NCBI GenBank assembly: GCA_030263275.1 | Contig: SZOR01000004.1 | Span: 28,170 to 92,169, forward strand | Direction: 5' to 3' | DNA length: 64,000 bases | Origin: DSNY01 sp016861185 | GTDB lineage: Bacteria > Pseudomonadota > Gammaproteobacteria > Burkholderiales > Burkholderiaceae_F | Shown: positions 1 to 8,114 of the stretch, in pieces | Numbering within the stretch: the stretch's first letter is position 1 | Layout: each line of letters starts with the position of its first letter | The notes under the pieces: generated by a model | Database searches by the model: none | What the model was told of the DNA's origin: nothing | The model's input: the letters and a program-made list of their open reading frames with translations, nothing else | Made by a program: the position numbers and the translations under genes

Positions 1-41
1 GGCGACGCGATTGCGCCGCCCACTCTTGGAAGGGCAGGCAG

Positions 42-503
42 ATGAGAACGAGCTTGAAGCTGTTGCTGGCGCTCGCCGCGCTGGCGCTGAGTGCGGCGGC
101 CAACGCGCAGGTCGAAGCGAAGAACGTATGGGCACGCGCGACGGTGCAGGGACAGATGGGCACCGGGGCGTTCATGACACTGACCGCGAAGGAGCCGGTG
201 CGGCTCGTCGGCGCGGCGAGCCCCGTGGCGGGTGTGGTCGAGATCCACGAGATGGCGATGGAAGGCAACGTGATGCGGATGCGCGCGGTCGAGCGGCTCG
301 ATCTCGCCGCCGGCAAGCCGGTGGAACTGAAACCCGGCGGCTATCACGTGATGCTGATGGACCTGAATCGCACGCTGAAAGCGGGCGACAGGATCGCCGT
401 CGAACTGCGCTTCGAGACGAAGGACAAGAAGCAGTTCACGTTGCCGCTCGAAGCCGAAGTGCGCATGACCGCGCCGGGCGCGGCGATGCCGATGAAGCAT
501 TAG
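42..503 (+). CDS. Periplasmic copper chaperone, PCuAC family
   Basis: A 153-residue exported protein of the PCuAC (DUF461) family, which carries Cu(I) in the periplasm and can hand it to the CuA or CuB sites of cytochrome c oxidase. Residues 1-22 form a signal peptide ending in ANA before Gln23. The family Cu(I) motif H-x10-M-x21-H-x-M is complete: His69, Met80, His102, Met104. The Met-rich tail (M-P-M-K-H) could add metal affinity. Its 3' end overlaps the 3' end of pncB on the other strand by 4 bases. A cox operon lies 19 kb downstream, so a role in oxidase metallation is reasonable but inferred. The region before the start is cut by the window edge. Confidence 0.9.
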   Translation: MRTSLKLLLALAALALSAAANAQVEAKNVWARATVQGQMGTGAFMTLTAKEPVRLVGAASPVAGVVEIHEMAMEGNVMRMRAVERLDLAAGKPVELKPGGYHVMLMDLNRTLKAGDRIAVELRFETKDKKQFTLPLEAEVRMTAPGAAMPMKH

Positions 504-1828
504 CGCGACGCCGCGTCGAGCTGCGCCGCCAGCGCGCGGATCGCGGGTGAGATCTCGACCGGGTAGGGCGGCGCAATTGCGAGCTGCGTGAGCGCAGTCG
601 GCAGCGCGTCGACTTCGCTGCGCAGCCGCGCGCGGATCGCGTCGAGCGATTCCGGCGGTGCCACACGATGGCCGGCGCGCATCACGGGTACGAGCAGCGG
701 CTTGCCGTCGATCGGCTCGTCGGCGAGCGCGACCGTATCGCCCGCGTACCTGTCATCGGCCGCACGGCGGAACACCTGCTTGATGCCCGGCCAGGTCGCC
801 TTGCCGGTTGAACGCTTGCGGCGCGCGCCGCCGGCGTACGACTGCAGCTTGTACGCGCAGTCGAGGACCGGATGGTCGGACGCGCAGGCGAGTGCGCTGC
901 CGACGCCGAACGCATCGATCGGGCTGCCTGCGCGCAGCAGCGCGTCGATCGAATCCTCGTCGAGCCCGCCGCTGGCGATGATGCGGGTCTCGCGCAAGCC
1001 GCCCCCGTCGAGCATGCCGCGCACCGCGCGCGCCAGCGCGGCGAGATCGCCGCTGTCGATGCGCACCGCGCGCAGCGCGATGCCTTCGGCGGCGAGGGTG
1101 CGCGCAACCGCGACGACCTTGCGCGCGGCGGCAACCGTGTCGTAGGTGTCGATCAGCAGGATCGCGTTGCCGGGATTGGCGCGCGCGAACGCGAGGAACG
1201 CCGCGGTTTCGTCGCCGTGCGCCTGCACGAACGCATGCGCCATCGTGCCGTATAGAGGCAGCCCGAACGCGCGGCCCGCCTCGACCGTCGCGGTGCCCGC
1301 GAAGCCAGCGATCCAGCTCGCGCGCGCGGCGAGCACGCCGGCTTCGGCGCCGTGCGCGCGCCGCAGCCCGTAGTCGATCACCGCGCGGCCGCGCGCGGCA
1401 AGCACGCAGCGCACGGCCTTCGAGGCGATCAGCGTCTGGAAGTGCACGAGGTTCAGCAGCCGCGTCTCGACGAGCTGCGCCTGCGGCAGCGGCGCCGACA
1501 CGCGCAAGACGGGTTCGTTCGGGAAAAGCACGGTCCCTTCGGGCAGCGCGTCGACGTCGCCTTCGAAGCGAAAGCTCCGCAGCCAGTCGATGAAGTCGGG
1601 CGTGCCGAACGTTTGCCGGCGCAGGAAGGCGAGATCGCTTTCGTCGAAGCGGAGGCGTTCCAGATAGTCGAGCGCCTGTTCGAGGCCGGCGGCGACGAGG
1701 AAGTTGCGGCCCGGCTGCGCGCGCACGAAGAGCTCGAACACCGCGCGCTCGGCCATGCCTTCGACGCGATAGGTGCGCGCCATCGCGAATTCATACAGAT
1801 CGGTCAGCAGGCCTTCGTGCAACGCCAT
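500..1828 (-). CDS. pncB: Nicotinate phosphoribosyltransferase
   Basis: Joins nicotinate and PRPP to give nicotinate mononucleotide in the NAD salvage (Preiss-Handler) pathway, in the cytoplasm. The 442-residue length fits the family. Visible motifs are the N-terminal L-Y-E-F-A-M stretch, G-T-M-A-H-A-F-V around His198 (the family's active histidine region), D-T-Y-D-T at 227-231, R-I-D-S-G-D-L at 256-262 and S-G-G-L-D-E at 287-292 in the phosphate-binding half. It is third in a leftward run archease-rtcB-pncB, but an 84-base gap with hairpins separates it from rtcB, so co-transcription is uncertain. Confidence 0.93.
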   Translation of the reverse strand: MALHEGLLTDLYEFAMARTYRVEGMAERAVFELFVRAQPGRNFLVAAGLEQALDYLERLRFDESDLAFLRRQTFGTPDFIDWLRSFRFEGDVDALPEGTVLFPNEPVLRVSAPLPQAQLVETRLLNLVHFQTLIASKAVRCVLAARGRAVIDYGLRRAHGAEAGVLAARASWIAGFAGTATVEAGRAFGLPLYGTMAHAFVQAHGDETAAFLAFARANPGNAILLIDTYDTVAAARKVVAVARTLAAEGIALRAVRIDSGDLAALARAVRGMLDGGGLRETRIIASGGLDEDSIDALLRAGSPIDAFGVGSALACASDHPVLDCAYKLQSYAGGARRKRSTGKATWPGIKQVFRRAADDRYAGDTVALADEPIDGKPLLVPVMRAGHRVAPPESLDAIRARLRSEVDALPTALTQLAIAPPYPVEISPAIRALAAQLDAASR

Positions 1829-1835
1829 CTTCAGT

Positions 1836-1895
1836 ACGCACCAAAGGTGCGTCCGTCCTCTTCCCCCTTTCGTAAAGGGGGACCGAGGGGGATTT
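1836..1895. repeat. Palindromic repeat family A, copy 1, with two hairpins
   Basis: Fills most of the gap between rtcB and pncB. The first hairpin is ACGCACC, loop AAA, GGTGCGT (1836-1852). The second is CCCCCTTT, loop CGT, AAAGGGGG (1863-1881), followed by ACCGAGGGGGATTT. The second core, with its flanking GGGGGATT, recurs at 13000-13026 and twice at 57337-57425, so it is a dispersed element. On the minus strand it could act as an attenuator or processing site between rtcB and pncB. Confidence 0.75.
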
Positions 1896-1912
1896 GAACC
1901 GGAGGTTTCACT

Positions 1913-3358
1913 TCACCCCTTGATGCAGACGATCGGCTCGAGCCGCGCCACCTTGCGCGCGAGCCCCGCCGCGTCGGCGGCATCGACGACGGCGGTCACG
2001 TCCTTGTAGGCGCCGGGCGCTTCTTCGGCGACGCCGCGCATCGACGGGCTGCGGATCAGCACGCCGCGATTCGCGAGTTCGTCGACGACCTGCCGGCCGT
2101 GCCAGCGGCGCGTGGCTTCGTGTCGGCTCATGCTGCGCCCCGCGCCGTGGCAGGCGGAAGCGAACGCGCGTTCGCCCGGTACCTCCGCGCCGGCCAGCAC
2201 GTATGAGCAGGTGCCCATGCTGCCGCCGATCAGCACCGGCTGGCCGACATCGCGCAGCGCAGGCGGCAGGTCCGGATGGCCGGGGCCGAACGCGCGCGTA
2301 GCGCCCTTGCGATGCACGTAGAGCTTCCGCTTGCGGCCCTCGACGACGTGCTCTTCGAGCTTGCAGGTGTTGTGCGACACGTCGTACAGCAGCGGCAGCC
2401 GCGCTGCGGGCAGGATGTCGGCGAAGACCCGCCGCGTCAGATGCGTGAGGATCTGCCGGTTGGCGAGCGCGCAGTTGATCGCCGCACGCATCGCGCCGAG
2501 GTAGTTCTGCCCGGTCGTCGAATCGAGCGGCGCGCACGCGAGTTCCCGGTCGGGCAGCGCGATGCCGTGCTGTTTAGCCTCGACCGCCATCGACTTCAGA
2601 AACTCGGTGCCGATCTGGTGGCCGAGCCCGCGCGAGCCGCAGTGGATGCTGACGACGACGTCGTCGACCACGAGCCCGAAGGCGTGCGCGCTGCGCTCGT
2701 CGAACACTTCGGCGACGCGTTGCACCTCGAGGTAATGGTTGCCCGAACCGAGCGTGCCCATCTCGTCGCGCTGGCGCTTCTTCGCATGCTCGGAGACGGC
2801 CTCGGGCCTGGCGCCGCGCATGCAGCCGTGCTCTTCGATTCGATCCAGATCGTCGGCGCTGCCGTAACCGCGGTCGACCGCCCAACGCGCGCCGCCGGAG
2901 AGCATGCTGTCCATCTCGCTCGAGGAGAGCCGGATCGCGCCGGTCGAGCCGACGCCGGCCGGGATGCGCGCGTACAGCGCGTCGGCGAGCAGCTTCTTGC
3001 GGCCTTCGATGTCGGCGGACTTCAGTCCCGTGTGCAGGCAGCGCACGCCGCACGAAATGTCGAAGCCGACGCCGCCGGCGGAGACCACGCCGCCTTCGTC
3101 GGGATCGAAAGCCGCCACGCCGCCGATCGGAAAGCCGTAGCCCCAGTGCGCGTCCGGCATCGCATAGGAGGCGGCGACGATGCCCGGCAGCTTGGCGACG
3201 TTGGCGACCTGCTCGTAGACCTTTTCGTCCATCTCGCGAACGAGCGCCTCGGTCGCGAAGATCACGCCGGGAACGCGCATGCCATGCGCGCGCGGATCGG
3301 AATCCGGCGCGATCACCCATTCGTTTTCGGAGCGGCGGACGAGCTTGCTGGTGTCCAT
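1913..3358 (-). CDS. rtcB: RNA-splicing ligase RtcB
   Basis: GTP- and Mn-dependent RNA ligase that joins 2',3'-cyclic phosphate (3'-phosphate) ends to 5'-OH ends in RNA repair. All landmark residues are present in 481 residues: the metal-binding stretch G-G-V-G-F-D-I-S-C-G (Asp100, Cys103), G-S-G-N-H (His208), H-C-G-S-R-G (His239), D-V-S-H-N (His329), and the guanylylated histidine in C-H-G-A-G-R (His404). The archease gene ends 13 bases upstream, matching the known RtcB-archease partnership. No rtcA cyclase or rtcR regulator is present, so this is not the inducible E. coli-type rtcRBA arrangement. Confidence 0.95.
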   Translation of the reverse strand: MDTSKLVRRSENEWVIAPDSDPRAHGMRVPGVIFATEALVREMDEKVYEQVANVAKLPGIVAASYAMPDAHWGYGFPIGGVAAFDPDEGGVVSAGGVGFDISCGVRCLHTGLKSADIEGRKKLLADALYARIPAGVGSTGAIRLSSSEMDSMLSGGARWAVDRGYGSADDLDRIEEHGCMRGARPEAVSEHAKKRQRDEMGTLGSGNHYLEVQRVAEVFDERSAHAFGLVVDDVVVSIHCGSRGLGHQIGTEFLKSMAVEAKQHGIALPDRELACAPLDSTTGQNYLGAMRAAINCALANRQILTHLTRRVFADILPAARLPLLYDVSHNTCKLEEHVVEGRKRKLYVHRKGATRAFGPGHPDLPPALRDVGQPVLIGGSMGTCSYVLAGAEVPGERAFASACHGAGRSMSRHEATRRWHGRQVVDELANRGVLIRSPSMRGVAEEAPGAYKDVTAVVDAADAAGLARKVARLEPIVCIKG

Positions 3359-3371
3359 CGTGGTGTCCTCG

Positions 3372-3836
3372 TCAAACGTCGACGACGCATTGCGCGAGCC
3401 AGTTCCCGTCGTCGAGCCGGCGCACGGCGAGCTGCGTGTAGGTCGCGCCCTTGACTTCGACCGCCGGCTTGTGTCGTGCGACGTCGACCGGCTCGCCCCA
3501 GGCGCGCGCGGCCAAGCGCGTACCTTCGATCGAAACCTCGAAGCGGCCGAACAGCATGCGCCTGACTTGCATCTCGTAGACGAGCGCGTTGAGCCAGTCA
3601 GCGAACAGCAGCTCCGTGTCGGGCGCTTCGCAGCCGATGTCGACCGGCGTGCCCGTTGCGACCGTTGCCGGATCCGCGATCACCGCGGTCAGCGCAAGCG
3701 CGGCCTGTTCGAAGGCCTGCGCGGGCGTGCGGCCGATGCCGCGCACGCCGATGTCGGCGCCGTGCTCGAAGTGTTCCCAAGACGGAACCGGAAGCGACAC
3801 TGCGGCCTTTCGTCGTCCTGCAGGCCAAAATAGCAC
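3372..3836 (-). CDS. Archease, RtcB activator
   Basis: Archease proteins help RtcB form its guanylylated intermediate and allow multiple turnover. The 154-residue protein carries the family opening W-E-H-F-E-H-G-A-D-I-G-V-R, and the acidic residues used for metal binding (Asp in A-D-I-G, and a C-terminal D-D-G-N stretch). The first roughly 18 residues before S-W-E-H-F do not look like family sequence, so translation may begin at an internal GTG (V-S-L-P or V-P-S-W) and the true protein may be shorter. It precedes rtcB by 13 bases in the same direction. Confidence 0.85.
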   Translation of the reverse strand: MLFWPAGRRKAAVSLPVPSWEHFEHGADIGVRGIGRTPAQAFEQAALALTAVIADPATVATGTPVDIGCEAPDTELLFADWLNALVYEMQVRRMLFGRFEVSIEGTRLAARAWGEPVDVARHKPAVEVKGATYTQLAVRRLDDGNWLAQCVVDV

Positions 3837-3998
3837 CGGCGCACGGTTTGGCGGCGCCGCAGATCAAGCGCAGGCATGGCCGTGCGAGAGGTGTTCCCAC
3901 CCCGGAAGTCGCGGCAGGGCTTGGCAGCGGGCCGCGCGCCCTTTATACCGTCAGCGCAGCGCGCCCGGATGCGGGCGCTCGCGGAGGAGACCATGGTC

Positions 3999-5270
3999 AT
4001 GGCGATCGGCAGGCGGACGCGTTTGTTCTGGCTCGGCGCGTCGATGGCGGCGGTCGGTTGCGTCACACCGCCGACCGGCTTCGAAAGCAGGGCAACCCCC
4101 GAGGCGCAGGGTCGGATGGACGGCGCGCGCCAAGTCCGCTACCCCGAGGCACCGTTCTCCGGGGTCAAAGAGGACTTTTCGCGCTGGCCGAGCTACGCGA
4201 ACCGCCTGCGTTTCCCGTCGCCGCAAAAGGCGGCGTTGCCGGCCGAGCTGAAGGGCGATCCGGCACAGGGGCGCAAGATCTTCCTCGACCGCAACAAGGG
4301 TCCATGCACCGGCTGCCATCTCGTTCAGGGTGCCGACGTGTGGCCCGCGGGCAACGTCGGCACCGATCTGTCGCTCGCCGGCGAGCGTTACGCGAATGCC
4401 GACGCGGTGCTGTACCAGTACATCTACGATCCGCGCGTCTTCAATCCGGCGAGCCTGATGCCGCCGTGGGGTACCGCCGGCCTGTTGACGCCGCAGGAGA
4501 TCGCGCATCTGGTCGCGTTCCTGAAGACGCAGAAGGGACCCTTGCCGCCCGAAACCGATCCGGCGCGCAATCCGAACACGCGCCCGCGGCCGGCGCCGTA
4601 TTTCGGCGACAACCTGGATCCGACCAACAACCCGGCGGTGATCCTGGCCGAAGACGCGATCAAGACCTGGCGCCAGCGCGGTCCCGCCGGCAAGTCCTGC
4701 GTCGATTGCCACGGCGAGGTCGAGCGGATGAAGGGCGTGGCGACCAGGTATCCGAAGCACTGGCCGCAGTACCGCCGCATCATGTCGATCGAAGACGTGA
4801 TCGCCTGGCACGGCGCGGATGCGACCGGGCTCGCGTTGCGCGCGCAAAGCGCCGAGAACGTCAACCTCAGCATGCTGATCCGCATGCAGTCCAACGGCCT
4901 GCCCGTCGACGTGGACGTGACGAGCGCCGAAGCCAGGCGTGCGTTCGAGCGCGGCCGCGATCGCTTCTACCAGCGCGTCGGCCAGCGCAATCACGCCTGC
5001 GCCGATTGCCACGATCCGGCGCGCGGCGGCGACAAATTCCTCGGCGGGCGCCTGTTGGCGACGACCGATTCCGGGCTGACGCGGCACTTCCCGACGTTCC
5101 GCACGAACTTCGGCATCGTCTGGGACATCCGCAAGCGGATGCAGTGGTGCCTGCTGCCGCTCGGAATGAACTACCTGCCCGCCGACGCGGTGGAGTACGC
5201 CGAGATCGAGCTGTATCTCGCCTCGTTCGATCGCGGCAAGCCGATGAGCGTGCCGGGCATCCGGCACTGA
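3999..5270 (+). CDS. Fused SoxX-SoxA c-type cytochrome lipoprotein
   Basis: A 423-residue protein that joins two normally separate subunits of the SoxXA cytochrome, the enzyme that conjugates thiosulfate to the SoxY carrier. Residues about 85-180 are SoxX-like: heme site C-T-G-C-H (103-107) and likely axial Met154 in L-M-P-P-W-G. Residues about 215-423 are SoxA-like: C-V-D-C-H (234-238), C-A-D-C-H (334-338), and Cys384 in M-Q-W-C at the place of the SoxA persulfide cysteine, then the terminal Y-L-A-S-F-D-R-G-K-P-M. The ATG at 3999 is chosen because GGAGGAGA ends 8 bases before it; an ATG at 3993 is possible. Residues 1-21 read as a lipoprotein signal ending A-V-G-C. No soxYZ or soxB is present. 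Confidence 0.85.
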   Translation: MAIGRRTRLFWLGASMAAVGCVTPPTGFESRATPEAQGRMDGARQVRYPEAPFSGVKEDFSRWPSYANRLRFPSPQKAALPAELKGDPAQGRKIFLDRNKGPCTGCHLVQGADVWPAGNVGTDLSLAGERYANADAVLYQYIYDPRVFNPASLMPPWGTAGLLTPQEIAHLVAFLKTQKGPLPPETDPARNPNTRPRPAPYFGDNLDPTNNPAVILAEDAIKTWRQRGPAGKSCVDCHGEVERMKGVATRYPKHWPQYRRIMSIEDVIAWHGADATGLALRAQSAENVNLSMLIRMQSNGLPVDVDVTSAEARRAFERGRDRFYQRVGQRNHACADCHDPARGGDKFLGGRLLATTDSGLTRHFPTFRTNFGIVWDIRKRMQWCLLPLGMNYLPADAVEYAEIELYLASFDRGKPMSVPGIRH

Positions 5271-5275
5271 GGGGT

Positions 5276-5476
5276 TTAGCCGAGCGGCCGCACCGCGTAG
5301 TCGCCGGCTTTGGCGACCGCCGCGCGGACGGCGTCCGGATCGACCGGCTCGCCGAAGACCGCACGCGGCGGGTCGAGCGTGACGGTCACGTCGTCGGCGA
5401 CGGCTTTGAGCGCTTTCGTGACGCGGCTCACGCAGCCGCCGCAGTGCATGCCGGTGATTTCGAACTCCTGTTGCAT
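5276..5476 (-). CDS. Small heavy-metal-associated (copper chaperone) protein
   Basis: A 66-residue free-standing HMA domain of the CopZ/Atx1 type. It carries the Cu(I)-binding motif M-H-C-G-G-C (Met10 to Cys15), followed by the typical V-x2-V-x-K-A-L helix. Such proteins shuttle Cu(I) in the cytoplasm, commonly to a CopA-type P-type ATPase. None is encoded nearby, so the partner is unknown. The gene ends 5 bases from the end of soxXA in convergent orientation, and its start faces argB across a 159-base gap that must hold both promoters. Confidence 0.88.
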   Translation of the reverse strand: MQQEFEITGMHCGGCVSRVTKALKAVADDVTVTLDPPRAVFGEPVDPDAVRAAVAKAGDYAVRPLG

Positions 5477-5635
5477 GGTGCCTTCCTGGTAGCGATGGGT
5501 CCGATCGCGGCGGACCCGCAAGCGGATTCTGCGCCCGAACGCGCGGCGGCGCTTGCGTCGGATCAGCCGCTTCCGGCGCGCGCGAAGCGGTCCGATACAC
5601 TGCGCGCCGTCGTCGCACCGCCTGTGAAGATCCGC

Positions 5636-6523
5636 ATGGACCGCGCCCAGATTCCGCCCGAGCTGAAGGCCGACATTCTGTCCGAGGCGCTGCCTTACAT
5701 CCGCCGCTTCCACGGCAAGACGATTGTCGTCAAGTACGGCGGCAACGCGATGATCGACCAGCGGCTGAAGGAAAGCTTTGCGCACGACGTGGTGCTGCTG
5801 AAACTGGTCGGCATGAACCCGGTCGTCGTGCACGGCGGTGGCCCGCAGATCGACGAGGCGCTCGAGCGCGTCGGCAAGAAATCGACTTTCGTCCAGGGCA
5901 TGCGCGTGACCGACGCCGAGACGATGGAAGTCGTGGAATGGGTGCTGGCCGGCGAAGTGCAGGGCGAGCTGGTCACGTTGATCAACCGCTTCGGCGGCCA
6001 GGCCGTGGGGCTGACGGGCAAGGACGGCGGGCTGATCCGCGCGCGCAAGATGCGCATTCCCGACCGCGACGATCCGACCAAGCTGCACGACATCGGCCAG
6101 GTCGGCGAAATCGACGCGATCAACCCGGCGGTGGTCAAGGCGCTCGAGGAAGACGCCTTCATTCCCGTGATCTCGCCGATCGGCTTCGACGACGAGGGCG
6201 CGACCTACAACATCAACGCCGATGTGGTCGCCGGCAAGATCGCCGAGATCCTGAAGGCCGAAAAGCTCGTGATGCTGACCAACACGCCGGGCGTGCTCGA
6301 CAAGAACGGACAGTTGCTCACGGGGCTGACGGCGCGTCAGATCGACGAGCTGTTCGCCGACGGCACGATCTCCGGCGGCATGCTGCCGAAGATTGCTTCC
6401 GCGCTCGAGGCCGCGAAGAGCGGGGTCAACGCCGTGCACATCATCGACGGCCGCGTCGATCATTGCCTGTTGCTGGAGATCCTGACCGATGCCGGCGTGG
6501 GTACGATGATCCGCAGCCACTAG
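5636..6523 (+). CDS. argB: Acetylglutamate kinase
   Basis: Phosphorylates N-acetyl-L-glutamate in the second step of arginine synthesis. The 295-residue protein shows the N-terminal helix typical of hexameric, arginine-inhibited enzymes (S-E-A-L-P-Y-I-R-R-F), the lysine in I-V-V-K-Y-G-G-N-A-M, the substrate loop V-V-H-G-G-G-P-Q-I, and N-I-N-A-D-V-V-A in the ATP half. The ATG at 5636 gives the family-typical lead; an in-frame GTG lies four codons earlier. The HAD gene starts 15 bases after the stop, so the two are probably co-transcribed. Confidence 0.95.
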   Translation: MDRAQIPPELKADILSEALPYIRRFHGKTIVVKYGGNAMIDQRLKESFAHDVVLLKLVGMNPVVVHGGGPQIDEALERVGKKSTFVQGMRVTDAETMEVVEWVLAGEVQGELVTLINRFGGQAVGLTGKDGGLIRARKMRIPDRDDPTKLHDIGQVGEIDAINPAVVKALEEDAFIPVISPIGFDDEGATYNINADVVAGKIAEILKAEKLVMLTNTPGVLDKNGQLLTGLTARQIDELFADGTISGGMLPKIASALEAAKSGVNAVHIIDGRVDHCLLLEILTDAGVGTMIRSH

Positions 6524-6538
6524 TCCCGTAGCGCGTCG

Positions 6539-7228
6539 ATGGGAAAAGCGGGCACGCGGCTCGTGTGGTTCTTCGACCTCGACGACACGCTGCACGACGC
6601 GTCGCACGCGATCTTCGGTGCGATCGACCGGCGGATGACCGAGTACGTGGCCACGCACCTGGATGTCGACGAGCAGGAAGCGGACCGGCTGCGGCTCACC
6701 TACTGGCGCCGCTACGGCGCGACGATGCTCGGGCTCGCGCGGCACCACGGGGTCGATCCGCATCACTTCCTGCGTGAGACGCACGACTTGGACGTGGCGA
6801 CACTGCTGCGCGCCGAGCGCGGGCTCGCGCGGCTCTTCGCACGGCTTCCCGGCCGCAAGGTGCTGCTGACCAACGCGCCGGACCGCTACGCGCGCGCGGT
6901 ACTGCGCGAACTGGCGCTGCACCCGCATATCGGCGCGCGCTACACGATCGAGCGGATGCGCGTGCACGGCGCTTTCCGCCCCAAGCCGTCGCGCGCGATG
7001 CTGCGGCACATGCTCGCGCGCGAGCGCATCCCCGCGCAGCGCGCGGTGCTGGTCGAGGACAGCGCGTCCAACCTGAAGGCCGCGCGTGCGGTCGGGCTGC
7101 GCACCGTGCTGGTCGCGCGGCGCGACGGGCCCTTCGCTGCGCGCCGGCCTGGGCGCGCTCACTACGTCGGGTTGTGCGTGCGCTCGGTCCTGGACCTTCC
7201 GAAAAGGCTTGCTTTTCTGCGGAAGTAA
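6539..7228 (+). CDS. HAD-family pyrimidine 5'-nucleotidase-like phosphatase
   Basis: A 229-residue haloacid dehalogenase protein of the pyrimidine 5'-nucleotidase (SDT1/YjjG-like) branch. Motif I is D-L-D-D-T at 13-17 (nucleophile Asp13, acid/base Asp15). Motif II is the Thr/Ser in L-L-T-N-A. Motif III lysine is in R-P-K-P-S, and motif IV is V-E-D-S-A-S-N. The helical cap between motifs I and II fits type-C1 enzymes. Substrate cannot be read from sequence; family members dephosphorylate nucleotides or related metabolites. It follows argB by 15 bases and precedes slmA by 54. Confidence 0.85.
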   Translation: MGKAGTRLVWFFDLDDTLHDASHAIFGAIDRRMTEYVATHLDVDEQEADRLRLTYWRRYGATMLGLARHHGVDPHHFLRETHDLDVATLLRAERGLARLFARLPGRKVLLTNAPDRYARAVLRELALHPHIGARYTIERMRVHGAFRPKPSRAMLRHMLARERIPAQRAVLVEDSASNLKAARAVGLRTVLVARRDGPFAARRPGRAHYVGLCVRSVLDLPKRLAFLRK

Positions 7229-7282
7229 TCCCCCACGTCGCGCGAGTTTCCGGTAGATTTTCCGTCCCGACGGAAGCACGCC

Positions 7283-7900
7283 ATGGAAACCGCCAGTTCC
7301 TCCGACAAGCCCGCGGCCGAATCCGGCAAGCGCAAACCCGGCGCGCGCAAGCTGCAGATCCTGCAGACGCTCGCCGCGATGCTGGAAGATCCGAAGGGCG
7401 AAAAGGTGACGACCGCGGCGCTGGCGGCCAAGCTCGACGTGTCGGAAGCGGCGCTGTACCGGCACTTCGCCAGCAAGGCGCAGATGTTCGAGGGGCTGAT
7501 CGAGTTCATCGAGACGACGATCTTCGGACTGATCAACGAGATCTCCGCGAAGGAGACCTCGGGGCTGAAGCAGGTGCGGCGCATCGTTGTGATGCTGCTC
7601 GACTTCGCGCAGACCAACCGCGGCATGACGCGCGTGCTGATCGGCGATGCGCTGGTCAACGAGAACGAGCGGCTGCAGGAGCGCATGAACCAGCTCTTTG
7701 AGCGCATCGAGGCGTCGCTGAAGCAGAGCTTCCGCGTGGCGATGACCGAGAAGGAACTGCCGGAGAACTTCGACCCCGCCGCGCGCGCGAACCTCGTCGT
7801 CGCCTACGTCGTCGGCCGCTGGCACCGCTTCGCCAAGACGGGCTTCAAGAGGCTGCCGAACGAAGGGCTCGAAGCGCAACTACCGGCGCTGCTCGTCTGA
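7283..7900 (+). CDS. slmA: Nucleoid occlusion factor SlmA (TetR family)
   Basis: A 205-residue TetR-type DNA-binding protein that binds sites spread over the chromosome and blocks FtsZ assembly over the nucleoid. The helix-turn-helix lies at about residues 42-65 (V-T-T-A-A-L-A-A-K-L-D-V-S and A-A-L-Y-R-H-F-A). The stretch S-E-A-A-L-Y-R-H-F-A-S-K-A-Q-M-F is characteristic of SlmA. Unlike ordinary TetR repressors it is not expected to sense a small molecule. An inverted repeat TTCCGTC-CC-GACGGAA (7260-7275) sits just before the start and could be a control site or a hairpin. Confidence 0.92.
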   Translation: METASSSDKPAAESGKRKPGARKLQILQTLAAMLEDPKGEKVTTAALAAKLDVSEAALYRHFASKAQMFEGLIEFIETTIFGLINEISAKETSGLKQVRRIVVMLLDFAQTNRGMTRVLIGDALVNENERLQERMNQLFERIEASLKQSFRVAMTEKELPENFDPAARANLVVAYVVGRWHRFAKTGFKRLPNEGLEAQLPALLV

Positions 7901-8054
7901 GCGCGATCGGCCCGCAGGTTGGCGGCTGGCTCACGTGAACGCGCGATGCGCGTTCAGCGGCACTGTCACTCCGCTTTACAGCTTCTTGAAAGGGGCTTCA
8001 TCCCTTTCGAGCCGATTCCCATTCGATCAACGACTTGCCCGCGTTGAGCGCGGC

Positions 8055-8070
8055 AGGAATGCCCATTGCT
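8055..8070 (+). promoter_or_regulatory. Possible weak sigma-54-type promoter before the PEP-CTERM protease
   Basis: The 7901-8114 gap holds a GG-N10-GC arrangement, GGAATG-CCCA-TTGCT, whose -12 half matches the TTGCW consensus while the -24 half is poor (GGAATG against GGCACG). The start codon is 45 bases downstream behind GGGGGAGAG. The gap also contains the hairpin GAACGCGC-GAT-GCGCGTTC near 7938-7956, which may end slmA transcription. The candidate gains some weight from the much better site at 55759 before the other PEP-CTERM gene. Confidence 0.35.
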
Positions 8071-8114
8071 TGCGAGGCTGCATCGGTCCGGAGTTCCACC
8101 GGGGGAGAGCCACG

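Noticed and set aside
7260..7275. TTCCGTC-CC-GACGGAA as an SlmA-binding site
   Set aside because: It does not resemble the known SlmA consensus (GTGAGTACTCAC); kept only as an unexplained inverted repeat in the slmA entry.
5276..7879. A very long leftward open frame running antisense to argB, the HAD gene and slmA
   Set aside because: Only its last 66 residues (the copper chaperone) look like protein; the rest is Gln/His/Arg/Val-rich antisense shadow of well-recognised genes in GC-rich DNA.
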